The notes below the pieces were generated by a model, which ran no database searches, was not told the DNA's origin, and saw nothing but the letters and a program-made list of their open reading frames with translations. A program made the position numbers and the translations under genes. Shown piece by piece: positions 10,061-19,293 of a stretch of DNA of 64,000 nucleotides. Position 1 is the first letter of the stretch, and every line of letters starts with the position of its first letter. Source of the DNA: Rhizophagus clarus (Eukaryota > Glomeromycota > Glomeromycetes > Glomerales > Glomeraceae); assembly GCA_015698045.1 (NCBI GenBank), contig BLAL01000242.1, positions 315,001 to 379,000 on the forward strand, given 5' to 3'.

Positions 10061-11079
10061 GATGGAAAATCTTTCATTAGTGTATTCTCAATCTCTAGGT
10101 CCAATTGGGTGCTGAAATTCTCCCAAGTATAATCATCATCCTTGTCCATTTCATCGTATTGAAATACGGTTCTTGTGATATGTTTCTTCTTTTGATTGGA
10201 TGTGTTCAAGGAAACACCTGTCATCTGTACTGTGTCCAATGACAACGTTATAGTTTTATGGTCAGTAACAAAATGATCGTTCTCTATCACTGTGCTATTA
10301 ACGCTTTTCTCTAACATAGATAAAGACGCCCAAATATAATCTAATCTTGACTCCTGTCTATTAGAATCAGCTGGTGTATAAGTATACATTTCTTCGTCAT
10401 TGTCATTAAAGATTGGAATGGTATCTAACAATCTTCTACTTTCCAGAGTACGAAACAAGGAAAATTGCCATTTATTATTGACAAAAGCCATTAAGTATTT
10501 TCTATAATTAATATTGAAATCTCCCATGATGATGACTTCCATGTCACGTGATTGGGCATCGCTGATAGTATCGTCAATGTATTTGTACAAAGCTTCAATT
10601 TGTGGTCTTTCTTTTTGATTAGCATTAAGGTAAACCTGAATTAAACGAAGTTTACGCTTATCGCTGAAGTACAAGTCCAAATAAAGGATTCTACCTTTAT
10701 GTCCAACTGCTTTGTGAACGAATATATCGTATTTGGCGTCAATGATAATGCCTACGCCTTGGCCTTTGCCCCCTAATTGTGAATATTCAAAGTAACTGCG
10801 AACACCTAATTGATGCTGCCATATTTTTGCTTGTCGTTCAGAACAATTAGTTTCTGAGAGACCGTAAATATTGATATTGTGATCTTTCATAGCGTCGATT
10901 AAACTGATAAATTTGTTTTTATTTAAAGTACGAATATTTGTAGATGCGATTTTCGTTATAGTGGAATCTAAAAGATCCCTTTTTGAATGAAAAATTGATG
11001 GTGAGTCAAGTTTGGGGGAATTGTTTTTTTTTAATTGAGAAGATAAAGAGGAACTAGAGGGAATATTGTTGTCCATCAT
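10006..11079 (-). CDS. LINE apurinic-like endonuclease
   Basis: A 357-codon APE-type endonuclease that nicks the target DNA. Conserved residues are visible: Asn48 ('ASTNIRTLN'), Glu76 ('GLSETN'), Asp187 and Asn189 ('IIMGDFNINY'), Asp247 ('RLDYIWAS') and Asp273-His274 ('VTDHKTI'). The start is ATG-ATG at 11079-11074, nine bases after the TAA of the preceding frame and in the same frame as it. The last ~20 codons overlap the RT frame and end at the TGA at 10008-10006. The N-terminus (residues 1-40) is Ser/Lys-rich and unrelated to the catalytic fold. All catalytic positions are present, so the domain looks functional. Confidence 0.9.
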   Translation of the reverse strand: MMDNNIPSSSSLSSQLKKNNSPKLDSPSIFHSKRDLLDSTITKIASTNIRTLNKNKFISLIDAMKDHNINIYGLSETNCSERQAKIWQHQLGVRSYFEYSQLGGKGQGVGIIIDAKYDIFVHKAVGHKGRILYLDLYFSDKRKLRLIQVYLNANQKERPQIEALYKYIDDTISDAQSRDMEVIIMGDFNINYRKYLMAFVNNKWQFSLFRTLESRRLLDTIPIFNDNDEEMYTYTPADSNRQESRLDYIWASLSMLEKSVNSTVIENDHFVTDHKTITLSLDTVQMTGVSLNTSNQKKKHITRTVFQYDEMDKDDDYTWENFSTQLDLEIENTLMKDFPSLNLATSILSGTCLDKPS

Positions 11080-11088
11080 TAAAAATGA

Positions 11089-11586
11089 TTATGCAAGATC
11101 AAAAACGTCAGCAACTTCATCGTCTTCCCCCAAAGAAGATGAAGCAGAGGTACCAGTGAGCATTTCAAACATTTTGGTCATGGTTGAAGAGATAGATTGA
11201 AAGGATGATTTCATTTCATTTTGTTGAGTCAGAAGAGTTTGAATTTGAGCATCTGATTGGCGAAGGTCTTGAGTGTCTTGAATAAGTTCAGCTTCTTGAT
11301 CAGAGTCATCAGCGCTCTTAACGCGTTTCTTGGCTTGGTCAGGTGAGGAAGCTGAAGAGGACTGTGCGAGGGATTTTTTCTTCATGGTACCCTCCAATTT
11401 AGAACCCTTTTCAATGTGTAAAGCCTTCTGGGCAGTAACGATTGCAGCGATTTGTTTATCAGTACTTTCAAGAGTTGAACTGATATTCATGATCTTTGTC
11501 TCTAGTTGACGTAAACTATTAAGGATTGTTTCTTTAAAGTGGAGAATGGCAGGGTCTTGGTCAAAACAAGGTTCATCCTCATCCAT
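11089..11586 (-). CDS. LINE 165-codon accessory frame, coiled-coil-like
   Basis: I do not recognise a domain. The protein is acidic at both ends. It has a heptad-like helical stretch near residues 17-50 ('LNSLRQLETKIMNI'), a basic patch 'KKRVKS' near 86-91 that could be a nuclear signal, and a Gln-rich helical region near 105-140. It sits between ORF1 and the endonuclease, 36 bases after the ORF1 stop, in the same frame as both. L1 ORF1 proteins have a coiled coil for trimerisation, so this could be a detached multimerisation module or the N-terminal part of ORF2. Both ideas are inference from position and composition. Confidence 0.7.
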   Translation of the reverse strand: MDEDEPCFDQDPAILHFKETILNSLRQLETKIMNISSTLESTDKQIAAIVTAQKALHIEKGSKLEGTMKKKSLAQSSSASSPDQAKKRVKSADDSDQEAELIQDTQDLRQSDAQIQTLLTQQNEMKSSFQSISSTMTKMFEMLTGTSASSSLGEDDEVADVFDLA

Positions 11587-11622
11587 TTCCTCGTGGTGCT
11601 GAGTATTACGATCAAGTCTCTG

Positions 11623-13176
11623 TCATTGAGCGGAGCGAGAAGGTCTTGTGGATTTACTAGCACCTTTAGATTTAGCAGCATCAGCGTACGATTTCTTTAG
11701 ATTCTTCCAATTATCAGCGCCACTAACAAACTTTTTGCCAGGGGGTTTATTGATATTTTTATTATCACAAGAAGCAGCCATATGGGAGGGATTACCACAG
11801 ATATTACATATACAATCTGATTCTTGGCTCCAGTATAGTCGTCGTGAATCCATATGGCCTTTTTTGAAGTTGATCGAGAGCTGTAATGCAGCCTGTCGAT
11901 CTTCATCACAAGAAAAGTGAATATAAGCGTATCGACATTTAGAATATCTTCCTCTGATCATAGCAGCAGGAATAAAGCAGGATTTAGCTTTACATTTGAG
12001 TAAAACAGGTTCAAGATCATAGCCGCTAGTGTTGTAGGCTAGTCCAGATAGTTTGAGAGGAAACTGCTTGCGTATAGTGCGATCTTCTTGGTTGAGAGAC
12101 AGAGGAAGAACTCTGACCGTGTCTTTTCCTACATGATATCCCCAATTAGTCTCAAAATAGGTAAGAGCTTCTTGAGATTTGTATGTAATATAGGCGATTT
12201 GGTAAAAACCAGCACCTTTAGTATAGAGTCTCTCGATTTCTCCTAAGATTTCGAAGCTAGCTCTAATTTCAGCAGCTTTTCGGTATGCAGGGATATCAAT
12301 CACCTGAATTGTACGATGGTTTGTATTCTCTTTTTGTTGATCAGGAGTCGTGACTTGCTTTTCTGGTTTAAGTGGGGAGATTTTAAGGGTGATATTTTTA
12401 ATGTCATCCGAGTTTTCCTCTTTAAGTTGCAGGATAATTTCCATTTTAAGAAATTTGTCATAGGAATCCTTATCATTGAAAGTGACTTTTGCTTGTTTTT
12501 GGAGACGTGTAATACCCAAGTTGATGTTGTACTTAACATTATATTTAGCAAGAGCCTCCTTGATGGTGAGAATTTTAGAAGGTTTAGAACCAGTAATGTT
12601 ATCAAGTGCCACGAGGGCAACATAGTCTAACGGTTTTTCAATAGTGATCGACTGTTGATCAGAATTTTCATTGTTGTCAGAAGGCGGATCAACATCCATG
12701 GCAGAATTGACAATTTCCTTATCTGGTGTTTGGTCATTCTGTTGTTGATCATTTTGATCAGTAACTTTAGGCGTAACTGCAGGAGCTGCAGGAGCCGGAG
12801 TACGATTAGTTCCATCGAGGTTGTTTACTATATTTTGTTGAGAAGGCGCATGAGCACGTGACAAGTGCGAGCGAGAATTCTTGGACTTAGTTTTTCCCTT
12901 GGAAGAATAGGTCTTCGGCGGGTGGTTGGGAGTGTCTGCAAAAAGGTCACTAGCAACATCCCTTTCAGATTGCAAGTTGCTCTGCTTAATACGCTCTTTA
13001 TCAGCTGCAAGGTCAGCCTGTAAAGCGTTATTAGTAGCTGTATCTTTAGACCACGGTGGAGGGTCAGCAGCGTTAGAGGTGAAAGTAAAATCAAAGGTGG
13101 CAGCAGGTTGCGCACCTTTTGAGCTGCTTCGCAAAGTACGAGCACTGGTGTTGTTGTTTCTGTTGTTGTTAGACAT
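11623..13176 (-). CDS. LINE ORF1, gag-like RNA-binding protein
   Basis: A 517-codon protein from the ATG at 13176-13174, about 100 bases from the 5' end of the element. The first ~190 residues are Asn/Gln/Pro-rich and probably disordered. Residues ~285-370 and ~375-450 look like two RRM-type folds ('RTIQVIDIPAY', 'FPLKLSGLAY'). A CCHC knuckle, 'CNICGNPSHMAASC', follows near residue 470, and the tail is basic. This is the usual make-up of an ORF1 protein that coats LINE RNA. It ends at a TGA at 11625-11623, and the frame then continues open into the next reading frame without another stop. Confidence 0.85.
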   Translation of the reverse strand: MSNNNRNNNTSARTLRSSSKGAQPAATFDFTFTSNAADPPPWSKDTATNNALQADLAADKERIKQSNLQSERDVASDLFADTPNHPPKTYSSKGKTKSKNSRSHLSRAHAPSQQNIVNNLDGTNRTPAPAAPAVTPKVTDQNDQQQNDQTPDKEIVNSAMDVDPPSDNNENSDQQSITIEKPLDYVALVALDNITGSKPSKILTIKEALAKYNVKYNINLGITRLQKQAKVTFNDKDSYDKFLKMEIILQLKEENSDDIKNITLKISPLKPEKQVTTPDQQKENTNHRTIQVIDIPAYRKAAEIRASFEILGEIERLYTKGAGFYQIAYITYKSQEALTYFETNWGYHVGKDTVRVLPLSLNQEDRTIRKQFPLKLSGLAYNTSGYDLEPVLLKCKAKSCFIPAAMIRGRYSKCRYAYIHFSCDEDRQAALQLSINFKKGHMDSRRLYWSQESDCICNICGNPSHMAASCDNKNINKPPGKKFVSGADNWKNLKKSYADAAKSKGASKSTRPSRSAQ

Positions 13177-13296
13177 CTTAAACAAAGATAACAAGTAAAA
13201 AGGTTAGGTCTCTCAAGAATTACTGCGGATTTTCAACAATTTTTGAAGGTAACAGGAGAGAGTTTTTTTTTTTAATGTCAAAATGATAACTAAATT

Positions 13297-14274
13297 AACA
13301 CACAAATAAGCATTTGTTGGCCGTTTTTTGTAAAAATGGAATAAATCTGTAAATCATTCCATTTTTGAAAGAACATTCCCGGCGTATTTTGCATAGAAAT
13401 TTCTATTTCATTCTATCATCAATTTAATCTAATTTTGTAGATAATCCGCATGCTAAATTGCCATGAAATCAAAAATAATTTCCTTTTTGGTAAAAAACGG
13501 TCCATTTAATCTTTATGTATATGTACTTTATGTACTATGAACAGAACATTGAACATGTACAGTACATGAACATGTACATACAAAGGAAATTTTTTTTTAT
13601 TTTTTTACTTGATTATTTTGAACACTTTCTTTAGGAAACTTTTGTCACTGACCTCGCCTGTGTCAGTAATATTATTAATTAAGTTGAGCCATCACAAATA
13701 AATTACATTTTTTAGCCTCGTATGTTGATCCTTTGCAAAAAAATAAATTTATTCAAAAACTAATTTTTCTGCACATGAAATGAATTATTTTCAATATTTT
13801 GAAAATTATTTTAAACAATCATGCCCGCAGGGCTATCCTTAAAAGAAAAAGAAAAATTTGCAAGAATTGCAAATTTTTCTTAAAGTTTATTTTTAAAATT
13901 TATTATGTTTTTTTTTGCACTAAATTAAAAAAAAAAATTAAATAAATCTAGAGTTAATGGACCTACGAAACTTTAAATTGTTAATAAACTCCCTTTAGAA
14001 TGAATAAAAAAAGATTCAGAGCGTAAAATACCTCTGAATTCAAAATTATCAATAGGTTCCCATATGGAACCTATAAAACGTATAAAAAATCATTTTTTTT
14101 TAAAAATAATTAAGATTCAGAGATAGGTCAGGTAATTGACTTAACCCGGTCTACGATATTCAAGTCAGGTCAACAAATTCATGACCCGCTTAGGGCACCT
14201 GAATTTCATATATAAAACACCGAAATGTTGCTGTTTCAGAGTTTTTTTTCAAACTGAATAAAAAACCGATCATT
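13297..14274. other. Intergenic, no gene seen
   Basis: AT-rich sequence with no credible coding frame. Around 13555-13580 there are short inverted words (CATGTACAGTACATG). Around 14110-14200 there is a GC-richer patch with GGTCAGGT/ACCCGG words like those near 34.0-34.6 kb, suggesting an old repeat. Confidence 0.55.
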
Positions 14275-16090
14275 TTAAATATAAAAAATAACACAAAACG
14301 ATTTCAAATAAAAAAAGATTTTTTGATCGTTTTTAATAAAAAAAAAAACAATTTCTTGATCGTTTTTAAATGACAAAAATAAAACGACTTTTGATCGTTT
14401 TTAATAACATAAAAAAATGATTTCTTAATCGTTTTTAATAACAAAAAAAAAAACGATTTCTTAATCATTTTTAATAACAAAAAAAACCGATTTCTTAATC
14501 GTTTTTAATAACAAAAAAAATGATTTCTTAATCATTTTTAATAACAAAAAAACGATTTCTTAATCATTTTTAGTAACAAAAAAAAATAATATCTTAATCG
14601 TTTTTAATAAAAAAAATGATTTTTAATAACAAAAAAAATGATTTCTTAATCGTTTTTAATAAAAAAAAAAATGATTTCTTAATCGTTTTTAATAACAAAA
14701 TAAAAATGATTACTTAATCGTTTTTAATAACAAAATAAAAATGATTCTTAATCTTTTTTAATAACCAAAATAAAAAACGATTTCTTAATCGTTTTTAATA
14801 ACAAAATGAAAAACTATTTCTTAATCGTTTTTAAAATAACATTTTTAAATAACAAAATAAAAAACGATTTCTTAATCATTTTTAATAACCAAATAAAAAA
14901 CAATTTCTTAATCGTTTTTGATAACAAAAAGAAAATGATTTCTTAATCGTTTTTAATAATAAAATAAATAACTATTTCTTAATCATTTTTAATAACAAAA
15001 TAAAAAACAATTCTTAATCGTTTTTAATAACAAAAAAAATGATTTCTTAATCGTTTTTAATAACAAAATAAAAAACGATTTCTTAATCGTTTTTAATAAC
15101 AAAATAAAAAACGATTTCTTAATCGTTTTTAATAACAAAATAAAAAACGATTTCTTAATCGTTTTTAATAACAAAATAAAAAATGATTTCTTAATCATTT
15201 TTAATAACAAAATAAAAAACGATTTCTTAATCGTTTTTAATAACAAAATTCTTAATCGTTTTTAATAACAAAATTCTTAATCGTTTTTAAAAAACGATTT
15301 CTTAATCATTTTTAATAACAAAATAAAAAACGATTTCTTAATCATTTTTAATAACAAAAAAAAAGTGATTTCTTAATCGTTTTTAATAACAAAATGAAAA
15401 ATGATTTCTCAAACATTTTTAATAACAAAAAAAAATGATTCTTAATCGTTTTTAATAACAAAATTTTTAATCGTTTTTAATAACAAAATAAAAAACGATT
15501 TCTTAATCATTTTTAATAACAAAATAAAAAGCTATTTCTTAATCGTTTTTAAAATACAATTTTTAAATAACAAAATAAAAAACGATTTCTTAATCGTTTT
15601 TAATAACAAAATAAAAAATGATTTTTTAATCGTTTTTAAAATAACATTTTTAAATAACAAAATAAAAAACAATTTCTTAATCATTTTAAAATAACATTTT
15701 TAAATAACAAAATAAAAAATGATTTCTTAATCATTTTTAATAACAAAATAAAAAACGATTTCTTAATCGTTTTTAATAACAAAATAAAAAACGATTTCTT
15801 AATCGTTTTTAATAACAAAATAAAAAACGATTTCTTAATCGTTTTTAATAACAAAATAAAAAACGATTTCTTAATCGTTTTTAATAACAAAATATAAAAT
15901 GATTTCTTAATTATTTTTAATAACAAATAAAAAATGATTTCTTAATCGTTTTTAAATAACAAAATAAAAAACAATTTTTTAATCATTTTTAATAACAAAA
16001 AAAATGAATTCCTAATCATTTTTAAGTAACAATAACGATTTCTTGATTTTAAATAACAAAAAAAAATGATTTCTTAATCATTTTAAATAA
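14275..16090. repeat. 36-bp hairpin satellite, about 50 units
   Basis: A 1.8-kb tandem array with a 36-bp basic period, shown by the exact spacing of TAACAAAATAAAAAACG at 15061 and 15097. Each unit contains the inverted repeat AACGATTTCTTAATCGTT followed by TTTAATAACAAAATAAA. The best-preserved units lie at 15060-15240 and 15720-15900; the edges are degenerate and have variable A-run lengths. Long minus-strand frames through it only translate the repeat. There are no unique spacers, so it is not a CRISPR array. Confidence 0.95.
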
Positions 16091-16489
16091 CTAAGGTATT
16101 AAATTTGGGTACAAGTTAGTGAGCTTTAAATACTAAATAGGGCTCCGATAAGTTTCGGCCACTTCCTTTTACAACTTGTAACATTCTTCATCTAATAGTA
16201 TTTATATGAAGCGGGTCTTTGACCTGAAAGAAAATATTGTACGGTACTTCGGGGTGATTTTTATGACAACCTAGGAATTCATTGCTGATCGGCCATAGTC
16301 CTAAGACTGCCCTAAGTGTTCATTTTTATTTAAATGACTAGCATCCACTGGCTCTTTTTGGTGGAATTTAATATTTAGTATTAGATTTTTATGTTTATTT
16401 TTAAACTAGATTTCTTTATCTACGTATTAATAATATTTTGTTAGTTTATAAATAAATAAATAGTTGAATAGGTTAGAACGGGTTGAATA
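16091..16489. other. Unassigned spacer
   Basis: Somewhat less AT-rich sequence after the satellite. No open frame or known repeat is recognised. Confidence 0.4.
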
Positions 16490-16800
16490 AAATTCGCAGT
16501 AACACTTCGCTTTTCGCAACATTTTTTAACTATACTAATGAAAAAACGTTGCAAAACGTTTTTATTTATGGATTCAGCGGGAAAAATATTTTCGCAGCAT
16601 TTTTAATGCCTATTAATAAAAATGGTGCGAGATGTTTTTTATTTATGAATTAAATGAAAATAGCAACATTTTTTACCTTATAATAAAAAAAATGTTGTAA
16701 AAATCGTTTTTATTTATCTAATAATTTATCGAATTTCATTGTAAAAATATTAAAATCCGTTTTCTATGTGTAATAAAAATAGTTTGCAACTTTTTTTTTG
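16490..16800. repeat. Degenerate ~75-90 bp tandem repeat
   Basis: Four imperfect units share TAATAAAAA, a GTTGCAAAA-like word and GTTTTTATTTAT. Landmarks lie near 16535, 16612, 16680 and 16770. No coding potential. Confidence 0.55.
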
Positions 16801-16934
16801 CGAACCTGCTGTAAACCATGATAATAATTAGCAATGAAAATTTGCCAAGGACTCAGACCAAGGTTTAACATCACAATTGATTAACTGTTAATATAGTATT
16901 TAAACTAAACTCACTAACTGTACTAAAAGAACCC

Positions 16935-17432
16935 TAGTTTAGTAATTTATGGATAAATTTGGAAATTTTTGCAGACCTTCTGGTTTGTAGGATAAAAATT
17001 CAATTTTACCACAAAAATATTGAACTTTACTTGGAATTAATTCTAGGCAAATAAATTAAATTTAAAAGCCATTTTATAAGTATAGAAATATTATTAAATT
17101 TAATTATAAGCAGAAAATAAACATACAATTAGTAAATTCTTAAGAAAAATGAATTCATGTTGCATTATGTGACATGATTTTTCTAAAATTAAAAGAGAAT
17201 CTACCAATTGTACAATGACATTTATTTTCTGCTAACTAAATTTAACACTATTTCAATATTTTATGAAATGTCTAATGTCTTTTGAATTTAAATTTAAAAA
17301 AATTTGTTTATCTAACATTAATTTTTAAATGAAGTTTTGTTCAATGTTTTTATGATAAAATTGAATTTTTATCCTACAATCAAAAGATCCGCAAAAATTT
17401 CCAAATTTATTCATGAACTACTAAATTTAGTT
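16935..17432. mobile_element. ~500-bp foldback (palindromic) element
   Basis: The two halves are long imperfect inverted repeats. The left arm includes GATAAATTTGGAAATTTTTG (about 16952) and AGGATAAAAATTCAATTTTA. The right arm carries their reverse complements at 17340-17415. Deeper in, AAGCAGAAAATAAA (about 17110) pairs with TTTATTTTCTGC (about 17220). The centre lies near 17165 at ATGTTGCATTATGTGACATG. The whole unit could fold into one hairpin. It has no coding sequence. A foldback-type MITE is the likeliest explanation. Confidence 0.7.
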
Positions 17433-17651
17433 ATAATTTTCCAACCGGTTGGTAAAACTATTGCAAAAGGCAGTTTGTTTGTACAACCCATCACCTGCTG
17501 CAATAACAGCAGGGGACCTGCTGTAAAATAACGGGGCACCTGCAGAAAACAGCAGGGGGTGTGCTGTAAAACAGCAGACTCCCTGCTAAAAATCACAGGG
17601 GGTCTGTTGAAAATCAGCAGACTTTTGACATAGAACGGTTTGCCATACATA
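17425..17651 (-). repeat. Structured dispersed repeat, copy 2 (inverted)
   Basis: Reverse-orientation copy of 5066-5310, including the CCAACCGGTTGG palindrome at 17441-17452 and the GCTGTTTTACAGC-type words. It is slightly shorter than copy 1. One end abuts the foldback element. Confidence 0.75.
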
Positions 17652-18884
17652 ACAAGATGAAAGTAAGATTTTAGGAAAAGAAGTGTAACGAATATAGTGA
17701 TTTCAAGTAATGTCACGAACGATACAGGAGAAACGGAAGTTTCAAGGCTTCTTTTTTTAGATATACGGCAGTTACACGGCCGTCAGTTTGAATTTAACAT
17801 CTATCAGATCTTTTTGATAAAATTTAGTTCTATTTGAGGATAATAAAGTTAAGGTTAACAGGAAACTTGAAGTAAAATTAGTTACTAACAATTAGTATCG
17901 TAGATCATTCAAAAATTAATCAGACGGTTGCAAAAAAATTAGCGCTGATACAAAAGGAGAAGGATAATTGAAAAGACATAGTTAGTTTATATAAAATTAA
18001 TAGATAGTTAGTTATAATTGAAATAGTTTTTTTTTTAGGACAAACAATTTATTGTGTAGGTATGTGTTTTTATGTGTCTAGGTCGTTGAAATGTAGCAGA
18101 TCTTGATTTTCAAGAAATCCTGATGATGTGATGAGCCACGAATTTTATTATTATTGTAAAACCTTAAGATGTGAAACAATACAAAAGTAATGAAAAAAAT
18201 TATTATTAGAAAGATTATCAGTTTAATAAGTAGTATTCGCTTTGTTTACAGTTCTAAACAATATGTACATTTGACATTTCTTTCTTTTTTAATAAGCCAT
18301 GAATCTCATTATTACTGTAAAACTTAAGTTGCGAAACAATACAATAGTAATGTTTATTATACTATTTGTTATATTTAGAAGATTTTTCCCCTTTTGATAA
18401 GCCACAAATTTTACAAAATTGTCAAATGCTTAAAAAGAACTAAGGGAATCAAAATTTGCAATATGAAAGTGAAAGCCACACCCTATTTTTCAATGTTTAT
18501 TCATTATTAAAATAAAATTCATTCTATCCATTATATTTTATCAATCGAGCCTTTTATTAGTTTAATATTATTCATATTTCCTGTTATTCATGATTATTTG
18601 TTTGAACCATTGATAAGCGATGCACTTACAATAAAAATTTTGTAACATTACATAAGATTGTAAAAACTTTAAGTTTGAAATTAGTAGTGATAACGGTAAT
18701 TTCATTTAAAAAATAATAATTTCGAAGCACTAAAGATATCACTCGAGGATTTAAATGTGATCATATATTATTGCTTCATCCATTTATAACTAAAAATTTT
18801 AATAAAATTTTCTCTGATTAATTATCGGTTAAAAAATTCCTATATAGCACGTTTTTTGATAACATTTTAAGATTATAAAATTAT
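17652..18884. other. Intergenic with weak repeats, no gene
   Basis: No coding frame is supported. At about 18125, 18295 and 18400 the words GATAAGCCACRAATTTTA and GTGAAACAATACAAAAGTAATG recur in degraded form, suggesting an old ~170-bp tandem repeat. Confidence 0.45.
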
Positions 18885-19200
18885 TATAAAATTCAGGATT
18901 ATGAAATTCGGGATTATGAAATTATTATAAAATTCAGGATTATGAAATTATTATAAATTCGGGATTATAAAATTCGGGATTATGAATTTAATATAAAATT
19001 CGGATTTTGTATTTCGGTATTATGAAATTTCAGGATTTTTTGTTTCGGTATTATAAAATTTCTGGGTTATGAGAGTTCAGGATTCAGACTTTGTTGGGAT
19101 TATGAAGTTTGGGATGATGGCATTTTGGGATTTTGCAATTTCGGGATTTAGAGTGTCGGGATAATGTACTGTCAGGATTTCGGGTTTGGGATTTCGGACG
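18885..19200. repeat. Degenerate TTCGGGATTATGAAA repeat
   Basis: About fifteen irregular ~15-20 bp units built on 'AAATTCGGGATTATG' and variants drift into 'TTTCGGTATTATG' and 'TTTGGGATT'. The array runs directly into a fragment of kinase coding sequence. Confidence 0.75.
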
Positions 19201-19206
19201 GATCCC

Positions 19207-19293
19207 GTAGCTCCTGAAGTATTAAAAGGAAAACCTTATACTCAAGCGGCAGATGTTTATAGATTTGGTAGGGAACTGTTAGTGTTTAATTGA
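19207..19293 (+). pseudogene. Stray fragment of a TKL-like kinase C-lobe
   Basis: Twenty-eight codons read 'VAPEVLKGKPYTQAADVY', then 'RFGRELLVFN' and a stop. This is the activation-loop end (APE motif) and the start of helix F of the kinase family also present at 52.3-57.8 kb; the usual 'DIYSFGMIM' has decayed. No other kinase part flanks it, so it is an isolated exon piece carried here by duplication or transposition. Confidence 0.85.

Larger units (their letters stand above)
5311..13279 (-). mobile_element. Full-length LINE, I/Tad-like, five open frames
   Basis: A 7,969-bp non-LTR retrotransposon inserted on the minus strand. It is flanked by an exact 17-bp target duplication, AAAATGATAACTAAATT, at 5294-5310 and 13280-13296. 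The 3' end (low coordinates) has an AATAAAAATAAAAAT-type tail, and the 5' leader is only ~100 bp. In transcription order it encodes ORF1 (gag-like), a 165-codon frame, APE endonuclease, reverse transcriptase and RNase H. A module order of endonuclease, RT and RNase H matches the I superfamily (fungal Tad clade); the clade is my inference. The exact duplication and unbroken domains suggest a recent insertion. The odd point is that these domains sit in separate frames with tiny gaps, where a normal relative has one long ORF2. Confidence 0.93.

Noticed and set aside
13176-13194. A TTG start for LINE ORF1 at 13194
   Set aside because: An ATG lies six codons downstream at 13176, and non-ATG starts are not needed.
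11648-13198. Several frames opposite or offset to LINE ORF1
   Set aside because: Shadows of ORF1, which carries the CCHC knuckle.
14989-15926. Frames repeating a 'LLLKTIKKSFFI' motif
   Set aside because: A 36-bp unit is divisible by three, so the satellite stays open by itself.
14275-16090. CRISPR-like array
   Set aside because: The units are directly tandem with no unique spacers, and the setting is a eukaryotic genome.
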